From CALACW01 sp002431305 (lineage in GTDB: Bacteria > Bacillota > Clostridia > Oscillospirales > Acutalibacteraceae), in contig CALACW010000054.1 in assembly GCA_937890355.1 (NCBI GenBank), forward strand, positions 1-9,901: a stretch of DNA of 9,901 bases, read 5' to 3'. The notes beneath the pieces are model-generated. The model was not told where the DNA came from, ran no database searches, and saw nothing but the letters and a program-made list of their open reading frames with translations. Shown piece by piece: positions 1 through 4,858 of the stretch. The position numbers were made by a program, and so were the translations under genes. How positions within the stretch are numbered: position 1 is the first letter of the stretch; every line of letters starts with the position of its first letter.

Positions 1-127
1 CGTCCTCCGGCAGACCAAACGCCTTTTTTGCGCCGGAAATCTTATATATCCCGCGCAGCAAATGAGCGACAACACTGATTCGCTTATTATCTCCGACAAC
101 CACACTGTTTTTCTTTGTTTCATCCAT
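1..127 (-). CDS. N-terminal part of an unidentified protein, cut by the window edge
   Basis: Reading leftward from an ATG at 127 there is an open frame of 42 codons running off the window edge. It begins MDETKKNSVVVGDNKRIS and continues with a hydrophobic-basic stretch (VVAHLLRGIYKI, then GAKKAFGLPED). The start is supported by an AAAGGTGA ribosome binding site 6-7 bases upstream and by a promoter at 161-189. I do not recognise the family. The visible part has no signal peptide and looks cytoplasmic. It is separated from the XRE gene to its right by a terminator, so it is its own transcription unit. That it is a real gene is fairly secure; its function is open. Confidence 0.6.
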   Translation of the reverse strand, partial: MDETKKNSVVVGDNKRISVVAHLLRGIYKISGAKKAFGLPED

Positions 128-160
128 GTCAGTTCACCTTTCTATATCTCTTGTTTGTTC

Positions 161-189
161 ACTATAACAGCGTTTGTAAGCTGTGTCTC
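161..189 (-). promoter_or_regulatory. Promoter of the leftward gene at the window edge
   Basis: On the minus strand GAGACA (184-189) is followed by exactly 17 bases and TATAGT (161-166). The -10 matches five of six consensus positions, the -35 four of six. The predicted transcript starts near 154 and reaches the AAAGGTGA site and ATG at 127 after a short leader. Confidence 0.5.
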
Positions 190-190
190 A

Positions 191-206
191 GTTAGGATAT
201 ACTAAC
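191..206. repeat. Inverted repeat just upstream of a -35 box (possible operator)
   Basis: GTTAG (191-195) and CTAAC (202-206) form a perfect 5-bp inverted repeat around GATATA. It lies immediately upstream of the -35 hexamer of the leftward promoter, where regulators often bind. The nearest regulator in sight is the XRE protein at 310-549, but no link can be shown from the sequence. Confidence 0.3.
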
Positions 207-217
207 CATTGTGCTTT

Positions 218-238
218 AAAAAAGCCGCATCAACGGCT
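218..238 (-). terminator. Rho-independent terminator after the XRE gene
   Basis: On the minus strand AGCCG (234-238) pairs with CGGCT (223-227) around a 6-base loop, and a run of six T follows (218-223). It ends the leftward transcript of the decayed ABC operon and its regulator, about 70 bases after the XRE stop codon. Confidence 0.65.
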
Positions 239-309
239 CTTTACACGGTTTAATTGAGTGCTTTTTTGGTTCTGTTGACCAGTTGCCACCAACCGTCTAT
301 AAAAACAGA

Positions 310-549
310 CTAATTCTCTGAGTTGAGTTCCGCATCATTGATAATTTCCATGATATCTTCCACACGGAAATCCAGCGCAACACAGATTATTAATATCACA
401 TCTGTAGTCGCATTTTCTCCCTTGCCGAGTTTTGCGAGTGAAGAAGAACTGACATCTGCTACTTTCCGCAGGTCGGACTTCTTCATATTTTTGTCAATCA
501 GCAGCTTCCAAAGCCTGTTATAGCTCATTCTCATATTTGTTTTGCTCAT
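310..549 (-). CDS. Small XRE/Cro-type helix-turn-helix regulator (YozG-like)
   Basis: About 72-79 residues, essentially one helix-turn-helix domain. The visible pattern is SYNRLWKLLIDKNMKKSDLR, then V(A)DVSSSSLAKLGKGENATTD as the turn and recognition helix, then a C-terminal VALDFRVEDIMEII. This is the compact Cro/C1 type with HTH_26-like architecture, usually a cytoplasmic DNA-binding repressor next to mobile or restriction/defence loci. The start is uncertain: ATG at 549, 534 and 528 are all in frame, none has a clear ribosome binding site, and family members usually begin close to SYNRLW, which favours 528. All candidate starts overlap the end of the ATPase pseudogene (stop at 518), suggesting translational coupling in the original operon. 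Unlike its three upstream neighbours it carries no lesion. The operator it binds is unknown; autoregulation of the operon promoter is my inference. Confidence 0.8.
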   Translation of the reverse strand: MSKTNMRMSYNRLWKLLIDKNMKKSDLRKVADVSSSSLAKLGKGENATTDVILIICVALDFRVEDIMEIINDAELNSEN

Positions 550-1361
550 CTTTGTTCCACGATCTACCATAAAGTTTGCAATTTCCATAAGACAGTCTTA
601 AAACGCAATTGCGCTCCAGAATGGTCTGTGTGTCAGCCGTGTATGCTGCCTGTTTATCAAAATAGATAAAGATTTGCTTTTTGCTTTTCTCATAAATCTT
701 CATGATTCCATCAATTGTACCATCGTTGATGTTTTTCAAAATCAGCTAATCGTGTGCTATCGCCGGCAGTGCAGCGGTGAATAGCACAGCCGAATCGTAG
801 ATGATCATACTTCTAAAATTAGCGCCGGTACCAGTGTCGTCAGGGGGGGCAAACTTGTATCTGTTATAGCTGTCAAAACGCAGATACGGCGGTTTGCAAG
901 GCTCCGAGTGCAGCTGTCCATTGAACTCCCGTATTTTGTCGTTCAGCTCGGTCTCAATGCCCAAGAGAATGCTTTCAATTGCCCTCTTCAGAATTTCATC
1001 GGTTCTGACATTAGTATCTTGCAATCCCTTCAATGTAAGAAATGCCTCATTTTGTACTTTTATGATATCAGTTTTTCTATATCCTGTCCTGGGATACCCC
1101 GCAGTGGTCGGCGTTCATCTGTATTATCCTTGCCGTAGATTCTGAAGAAACTGTTCAATGCTATTCTGAAAGACAAGCCGTCAAAGTCCATATGATACTG
1201 CACTTTCAACCGGTTTACAAACTCATCTTTTGTCCAGTATGTTCCCGCCAAATAATAGTTCTCTTTGTCAAGCACCGCATTCACACCCTTTTTTTGAATT
1301 GAATCGGAGGACGAATTTCACCCTGTTCCATAAACATTGGTGAGAACATCTCTACAAACAT
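518..1361 (-). pseudogene. Decayed DUF2326 ABC/SMC-like ATPase (ABC-3C ATPase)
   Basis: Pieces of one DUF2326-type P-loop/coiled-coil protein lie in order over three frames. The start is ATG at 1361 (MFVEMFSPMFMEQG, then RPPIQFKK) behind a GAGGTG site at 1367-1372. After a one-base slip in an A7 run (1289-1295) comes GVNAVLDKEN running straight into YYLAGTYWTKDEF and FFRIYGKDNTDERRPLRGIPG. A second frame change near 1070 leads to a C-terminal half with PPYLRFDSYNRYKF, PDDTGTGANFRSMIIYD and LPAIAHD. An in-frame TAG (746-748) then precedes LILKNINDGTIDGIM and KQIFIYFDKQAAYT, ending at 518. Compared with the family layout as I recall it, the segment holding Walker A (GxxxxGKS/T) and the central coiled coil are absent, so the product could not bind ATP. 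Intact members belong to ABC-three-component systems. Assignment to DUF2326 is good; the ABC-3C role is inference from the neighbours. Confidence 0.75.
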
Positions 1362-1576
1362 ATAAACACCTCGCCTTCATCATTAAAGTCTGTCGCCGGC
1401 AGCGCATATAGGCAATCTATGACAGATAGAAAATCTGTAGCATCATTGAGTTCCGGTTTTAGCTTATCATATAACTCAAACAAAGGAACATGACTATCTT
1501 TGATCTTACTCAGCACTTTGGGGATTAACGCTAATGTGTTGTTTTTATATGAATATAATTTATTCGGTAATTACAT
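1352..1576 (-). pseudogene. Probable ABC-3C middle component, stop at codon 2
   Basis: A small frame of 74 codons sits between the effector remnant and the ATPase. ATG at 1576 is preceded by GAGGTG (1581-1586), but codon 2 is TAA (1571-1573). After it the frame is open: LPNKLYSYKNNTLALIPKVL, then VPLFELYDKLKPELNDATDF, then VIDCLYALPATDFNDEGEVF and the stop. Size, a winged-helix-like pattern and an end resembling DCLYALxxIDFDEExEV fit the small middle components of ABC-three-component systems. The ATG overlaps the end of the effector by 17 bases, and its stop overlaps the start of the ATPase by 10 bases. No alternative start with a ribosome binding site is visible after the TAA. The family call is by remembered pattern and position, so moderate. 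Confidence 0.55.
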
Positions 1577-2396
1577 CGAACACCTCGCAGCTCTGAACGA
1601 AATAGAAAACAACGATTTGACAGTAGATATCTTCCTGCAGACTTATTCGATGGATTTTGCAACGATCTCGTTGAATATCTCCATATTAGTTTTTCCTGCT
1701 TTCTTCAGGCGTCTGTATATAGCTTTCATCTGATCCTGTACTTTCTCGTAGTCGATTTCTCCTCGCTTGTCCAAGCTCATCATAATTTCTTTGATTTTCA
1801 CGAAGTATGGAGTTGCATATAGATTTAGCGTTTGGTATAAATCGATGTTGTCAGAAAGCCATAACTTCAGTCGAATCTCTTTCGGGTCAAGGGAAGCATT
1901 TGCGAGTTCCTTCTCATTTAGCTTTTTGATTTTACCGATAGCTCGAACAATACCCTTTTCCAGTGACAAATCATCAATCAGACTCAGATCTTGGGTGCGA
2001 GTTCCCAGAAGCTTTTTTCACATACAAAAGTTCTTTGTTGTTTTAAGAGCTGTTATCAATCGAATATGTAGCATAGCACTGCGGGCACAGCGCCGGAGGG
2101 TTTCGTACATCTGGTACTTTTTTATCTATCACACTAACACAGCAGGCATCCGCTGTCTTTCCGCCTTTGGAAACAGTTAACGGTCTGCCGAAACCCGGAA
2201 AAGGACAGAAATGACCGACTTCATTCAGAAGGTAGTAACTGTATTGATTTCGCAGGTCAATTTCGTCTTGTTTCTGTTTTTGCTTTTTCAGTTCACTCTA
2301 CTGGATAAGCCCAGTATGAGCCTGAACAATTTCGACCATCCAATTCGCAATTTTTCTGCCGCATTCCCCGCATTCAGGGCAGCTTCCGTCTGCTAC
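1560..2396 (-). pseudogene. Decayed ABC-3C effector-like gene with Cys-pair motifs, 5' truncated
   Basis: Four pieces join into one protein of about 280 codons. VADGSCPECGECGRK leads to HTGLIQ and TAG (2298-2300). SELKKQKQKQDEIDLRNQY then leads through GHFCPFPGFGRPL and ALCPQCYATYSIDNSS to TAA (2043-2045). A one-base gain in an A-run (2013-2018) precedes LLGTRTQDLSLIDDLSLEKG and a helical domain (KEIRLKLWLSDNIDLYQTLN, YFVKIKEIMMSLDKRGEIDY). A one-base loss in an A-run (1655-1658) precedes a conserved-looking tail (DIYCQIVV, FVQSCEVFDVITE) ending at 1560. CPEC, CPFPG and LCPQC suggest zinc binding, perhaps in a nuclease-like domain; the second Cys of CPFPG-C seems replaced by Phe. The helical C-terminus fits the shared tail of ABC-3C effectors. 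No start codon or ribosome binding site lies between the promoter and the first recognisable codon, so the 5' end is lost. The enzymatic class is not established. Confidence 0.6.
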
Positions 2397-2414
2397 AAAT
2401 AAAAATCAAGAAAT

Positions 2415-2443
2415 ATTATAGCACAGGAATGTCCGATTGTCAA
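2415..2443 (-). promoter_or_regulatory. Perfect consensus sigma-A promoter facing the decayed ABC operon
   Basis: On the minus strand TTGACA (2438-2443), a 17-base spacer and TATAAT (2415-2420) match the consensus in all twelve positions. Predicted transcription starts near 2408, only about a dozen bases before the first recognisable effector codon, leaving no room for a leader with a ribosome binding site. The promoter outlived the gene start. Confidence 0.85.
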
Positions 2444-2527
2444 TTTGTTAGTTCGAGATAAGGACATTGCAAGGTTGCAAAGGACATTCTAAATGTGAAA
2501 AAGACTTTCCTTGAGTGCATCATTGAA

Positions 2528-2536
2528 TGATATAAT
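2528..2536 (+). promoter_or_regulatory. Possible extended -10 promoter upstream of the sigma-like remnant
   Basis: TGA (2528-2530) directly precedes TATAAT (2531-2536), an extended -10 arrangement. The only -35-like hexamer, TTGAGT at 2511, lies just 14 bases away, too close, so activity would rest on the extended -10. It points into the sigma-70-like remnant, divergent from the promoter at 2415-2443. Confidence 0.35.
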
Positions 2537-2546
2537 TGCATCCGCT

Positions 2547-2846
2547 ATTTACCGCTTCATCCTATCACTGACGGTTCAATGGTATTCGGCGGAACAGGTA
2601 AATGATGTAGCTGCCTTTTGAGCAGGTTTGCTGTAGACGGAAACGGAGTTTGCTGCCAAAGACGAGTACCGCAGACTGTAAGCCGCCATTGTCCAGCTTC
2701 CTCCCCGGCGGCAGTACCTCATCCGCCAGATCTATATTGAAGAAAGAAAATACACAGACATTGCCCGTGAAGAAGGCGTTGACCGTACTGCAATCAGCCA
2801 TGCCGCCGACCGTGCCATCAAAAATCTGAAAAAAATTCTCGGATAG
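2547..2846 (+). pseudogene. Remnant of a sigma-70 region 4-like factor
   Basis: One frame ending at TAG 2844-2846 gives, at its end, QLPPRRQYLIRQIYIEERKY, then TDIAREEGVDRTAISHAADR and AIKNLKKILG. This is the helix-turn-helix of sigma region 4 as found in small sigma-like proteins of clostridial mobile elements: a 'leucine-proline' lead helix, a TDIAREEGV turn, a recognition helix and a basic tail. Upstream the same frame holds TETEFAAKDEYRRL and WYSAEQVNDVAAF but is broken by TGA (2619-2621), TAG (2634-2636) and TAA (2679-2681). No usable start codon is seen and the left edge is approximate. The last 54 codons are uninterrupted but lack a start. Intact relatives sit in integrative or conjugative elements, so this hints at former mobile DNA. 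Confidence 0.65.
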
Positions 2847-2923
2847 ACCGTTCTGTTTTACTGTTCTCGTGACCTACCTGTGAAGATTATAACAAATCCG
2901 CTCTTCGGAAAGGAGATCAAACA

Positions 2924-3459
2924 ATGAAGAAAATCCTGTCAATGATACTGATGAGCACCTTGTTGCTCGGATCACTTACAGCCTGCGACGGGCACCAGAT
3001 ATCAGAAGGTGAACTGTCTATGTCCGAAACGGCACGACCAAAAAGTACAGATACCGTTTCCGCTGCACAATCGGAAACGACCGAGCCGTCCTCCGAAACT
3101 GCAAAGAAATAGCTGAAAATGACCGTAAACGGGCAGGAGGTTCTCATCACTCTGTATGATACGCCTACCGCCAATGCGTTGTATGCGGAGCTGCCGATGA
3201 TCTGAATTTTTCGGATTATAACGGCACCGAGAAGATCGCCTATCCGCCCGAAGCTCTCCCGACAGAGGGGGCGCCGGACGGCTGTGCCCCCGATGTGGGC
3301 GATCTGTACCTCTATGCGCCTTGGGGCAATCTCTGCATCTTCTGCAAGGATTTTCGCTATTCGCAGTTGCTGATTAAGCTCGGTCATGCAGAGTCAGGTA
3401 TGGAAATGCTGACCGCTGCAAACGGTGATTTTACGGTCTCACTCGAAAGGATGTACTAA
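2924..3459 (+). pseudogene. Lipoprotein with cyclophilin-like domain, broken by an amber codon and a frameshift
   Basis: The start is firm: AAAGGAG eight bases before ATG 2924. The first 22 residues are a lipoprotein signal (MKKILSMILMSTLLLGSLTA, then C21 in an LTAC lipobox), followed by a Ser/Thr/Glu-rich linker. TAG at 3110-3112 stops the frame, but in the same frame LKMTVNGQEVLITLYDTPTA continues to AELP. After a one-base loss near 3198 the adjacent frame carries DLNFSDYNGTEKIAYPP, GDLYLYAPWGNLCIF and LGHAESGMEML, ending in TAA at 3459. This is the cyclophilin-like fold (Cyclophil_like2) seen in many secreted lipoproteins of Firmicutes, function largely unknown. Reading ATG GAT where ATGAT now stands would restore the frame. 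The 5' piece could still yield a 62-residue lipopeptide. The stop lies one base before the aldo/keto reductase remnant, so they formed an operon. Confidence 0.75.
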
Positions 3460-3460
3460 T

Positions 3461-3514
3461 ATGGAATATGCAAAATCAGGCAAAACCGATATTGAAGTTT
3501 CCAAGGTTTGTGTG
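3461..3514 (+). pseudogene. First 18 codons of an aldo/keto reductase, rest missing
   Basis: Starting at ATG 3461, one base after the lipoprotein stop, 18 codons read MEYAKSGKTDIEVSKVCV. This is the typical opening of aldo/keto reductases (short N-terminal hairpin, then the first barrel strand, where GTMGFG or GCMSFG would follow). At 3515 the similarity ends abruptly and unrelated T-rich sequence follows; the frame runs on only to 3616. An AAAGGA nine bases upstream would serve as ribosome binding site. The 3' part, including the catalytic Asp-Tyr-Lys-His residues, has been deleted, so no enzyme can be made. The junction near 3514/3515 marks a deletion or insertion boundary. Confidence 0.65.
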
Positions 3515-3815
3515 CTGCTAATACCGGAGCAGAATTGTTGTCACTTTTGCTTCCCTCGTTTTTTGAACTGCTTTGCTTTTCCGGCGTCTGATTTTTTTAA
3601 GTCATTTTCCTGTTGAAGGTATGCGTTTCGATGTTTCAGTTTCCGAATTCGTTATGCCATTTTTTTTCGGCGTTTTTCTGTTCTTTTCGGTTGATTTTTT
3701 GACAATAAATCAGTTTAATGTTGTTTGTAAACTCCGGCTTTTTGAAAATTATGTTAAAAGATGACAAATAATCACCTTAAAATTGGTAAAAAACATAGAA
3801 ATTAAATTAAAAGAC
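3515..3815. other. Gene-free T-rich stretch after a deletion junction
   Basis: No supportable gene is seen in 300 bases. The plus strand is rich in T-runs interspersed with cgg/cgt, and the last part (3740-3815) is strongly AT-rich. Open frames on either strand are short, lack ribosome binding sites and give low-complexity Phe-rich or Lys-rich peptides. The Lys-rich minus-strand reading (3600-3760) could be a worn coding remnant but resembles nothing I know. Confidence 0.5.
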
Positions 3816-3844
3816 TTGAAATTTACATAAAATGGGTGTAAAAT
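3816..3844 (+). promoter_or_regulatory. Promoter of the DUF6514-like gene
   Basis: TTGAAA (3816-3821), a 17-base spacer and TAAAAT (3839-3844) match the sigma-A consensus in ten of twelve positions. Transcription would begin near 3851, giving a leader of about 37 bases that holds AGGAGG at 3872-3877. Confidence 0.7.
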
Positions 3845-3887
3845 TAGTACCAGTTTTGAAACAATTCCTCTAGGAGGTTGAGGTATT

Positions 3888-4133
3888 ATGTACAAACTCA
3901 GAACTGATAAAATTAAGGACGAAAACGGGAACTCTTATACCGTATACGGTTTTGATGCGGTTTTTGCCGACGGAACGGAAAATACAGTGACATATCCGGA
4001 TATTTTCTTTGACAGGGAGCGTGCGGAAAAACTGGTCAAACTGTTGAATGAATCTGATGTTGACAAGAGGCAAATCCCTGAAATCGTTAATGACGCTGTA
4101 TGCGAAGCGTGTACGCTCAACATTCTGAGGTAA
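3888..4133 (+). CDS. Small DUF6514-like protein
   Basis: 81 residues, cytoplasmic, no signal or membrane segment. It opens with MYKLRTDKIKDENGNSYTVY, a beta-hairpin-like, Asp/Asn-rich start, followed by GFDAVFADGTENTVTYPDI, an FFDRERAEKLVKLLNESDVD helix and a PEIVNDAVCEACTLNI tail. The order 'SYTVYGI/FDA... PDIFFDRxxAExLVxLxN' fits the small DUF6514 family of Clostridia as I recall it; function unknown. The start is certain: AGGAGG stands ten bases upstream of ATG 3888 and a promoter lies further up. It is a single-gene unit closed by a terminator ten bases after the stop. It is the first clearly intact gene to the right of the decayed region. Confidence 0.75.
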   Translation: MYKLRTDKIKDENGNSYTVYGFDAVFADGTENTVTYPDIFFDRERAEKLVKLLNESDVDKRQIPEIVNDAVCEACTLNILR

Positions 4134-4142
4134 GAGGAAAAG

Positions 4143-4168
4143 CTGTCGAAGAAATTCGGCAGTTTTTT
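4143..4168 (+). terminator. Rho-independent terminator of the DUF6514-like gene
   Basis: CTGTCGAA (4143-4150) pairs with TTCGGCAG (4155-4162), eight pairs including one G-U, around a GAAA loop. Six T follow directly. Confidence 0.85.
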
Positions 4169-4205
4169 CTTTTGTGCATTATTTGCAGTAATTTGCGAAT
4201 AAATG

Positions 4206-4234
4206 TTGTTATTATGTTTATTATATACTATTAT
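4206..4234 (+). promoter_or_regulatory. Likely promoter of the Sel1-like/DUF1963 pair
   Basis: TTGTTA (4206-4211), a 17-base spacer and TATTAT (4229-4234). The region is AT-rich, so chance matches are easier here; position and spacing suit the genes from 4300 on. Confidence 0.45.
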
Positions 4235-4299
4235 CAGAACGGTAAAAAAGTTATACAGATGAAAAGGTATCTTTTTTGAGCAGTATTATTTATGTTTAT

Positions 4300-4428
4300 A
4301 TGCCGAGAGGATGTGTTTATTACGGGAAAAACAAAGAATACAGAAAACTTTTAAAGTCTGCAGAATCAGGTAATCCCGATTCACTGTATAGGCTTGGCAT
4401 TCATACATATAACGGGAAATATGAATAA
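4300..4428 (+). CDS. Short Sel1-like reading frame upstream of DUF1963 gene, possibly a fragment
   Basis: 42 codons from ATG 4300: MPRGCVYYGKNKEYRKLLKS, then AESGNPDSLYRLGIHTYNGK and YE. The part AESGNPDSLYRLGxxxYNG has the shape of one Sel1-like repeat (A-x-x-G-x-x-x-A/S-x-x-x-L-G-x-x-Y-x-x-G), a helix pair used for protein contacts. There is no ribosome binding site before the ATG; the frame is open upstream to 4276 through further Ile/Tyr codons, and an ATG at 4259 would join it if a T-run (4271-4277) gained one base. The stop overlaps the ATG of the DUF1963 frame (ATGAATAA), so it may be a leader gene coupled to it, or the broken N-terminal part of a larger gene. Expression is uncertain. 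Confidence 0.35.
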   Translation: MPRGCVYYGKNKEYRKLLKSAESGNPDSLYRLGIHTYNGKYE

Positions 4429-4798
4429 ACTGCCTCATACGGGTTATTTATATTTGTTCCTCGATATCGAGATGTACCCGTATCAGGCTATGTCTTATTA
4501 CTATGACGGCGAACCAAATACGGTTATAGATGATTTTAACGAAATAGAAGCGCGTTTTGTTCATTTAAATAAAGACTGGGTTATGTCTTTTGAAAGAGCC
4601 GATAACGATTATGACGCGATTAAACTTTTCGGTAATCCGTCAACAGATATCGATTTTGACGGGATGCTCTTTTTGCAGTTTGACCCGTTATGCGAAGATA
4701 CGGGTTTTTTTGATAATATCGACGGGTATGCTTATTTCTTTTTTGCTTCAAATGGGTATGACATCGATTCAATTGAATTAAAGATAGACCGTTCATGA
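4421..4798 (+). CDS. DUF1963 (YwqG-like) protein, short, lacking the usual N-terminal half
   Basis: 125 residues from ATG 4421; an in-frame TTG at 4394 would add nine. Recognisable DUF1963 features follow in order: LPHTGYLYLFLDIEMYPY, an SYYYDGEPNTVIDDF strand-turn, HLNKDWVMSFERADNDYDAI, KLFGNPSTD, LFLQFDPLCEDTGFFDNIDG and AYFFFASNGYDIDSIELKI. YwqG-type proteins usually have about 250 residues and an N-terminal half with a GGLPYLP-like segment that is missing here. There is no signal peptide. The ribosome binding site is weak (GGGA six bases upstream). The gene overlaps the preceding Sel1-like frame by eight bases and ends before a strong terminator. It is either a naturally short member or a 5'-truncated gene whose open frame survives. 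The function of the family is unknown. Confidence 0.65.
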   Translation: MNKLPHTGYLYLFLDIEMYPYQAMSYYYDGEPNTVIDDFNEIEARFVHLNKDWVMSFERADNDYDAIKLFGNPSTDIDFDGMLFLQFDPLCEDTGFFDNIDGYAYFFFASNGYDIDSIELKIDRS

Positions 4799-4823
4799 TT
4801 AAAAAAAGTGTTAGAAAAAAAGC

Positions 4824-4854
4824 GATGCTGTAAAAACCGAGTTTTTACAGCATC
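4824..4854. terminator. Perfect bidirectional terminator between convergent genes
   Basis: GATGCTGTAAAAAC (4824-4837) and GTTTTTACAGCATC (4841-4854) are a perfect 14-bp inverted repeat with a 3-base loop. The plus strand continues into AATTTTATTT; the minus strand continues into GC and seven T. It ends both the DUF1963 transcript and the phospholipase transcript, whose stop codon is five bases away. Confidence 0.85.
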
Positions 4855-4858
4855 AATT

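Noticed and set aside
1767..2180. A 137-codon open frame on the plus strand
   Set aside because: It lies opposite the effector pseudogene, lacks a ribosome binding site and has no recognisable composition; the minus-strand fragments explain the region better.
2461..2490. Short repeated words GGACATT and TTGCAA as a possible repeat array or CRISPR
   Set aside because: Only two copies of each, 6-7 bases long, without regular spacing; too little to support a repeat feature.
518..3112. Possible alternative genetic code reading TAG as an amino acid, since several decayed genes have in-frame TAG
   Set aside because: The same genes also carry TAA, TGA and frameshifts, the TAG sites fit single substitutions from CAG, TCG or similar codons, and the intact long genes (trkA, trkH, PI-PLC) have no internal TAG.
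2917..3387. A 156-codon open frame on the minus strand
   Set aside because: It is antisense to the cyclophilin-like lipoprotein, whose signal peptide, ribosome binding site and conserved motifs are clear. The antisense frame only follows from the base composition.
3541..3740. Lys-rich reading on the minus strand as a basic protein tail
   Set aside because: It breaks across frames, has no start codon with a ribosome binding site and follows trivially from T-runs on the plus strand.
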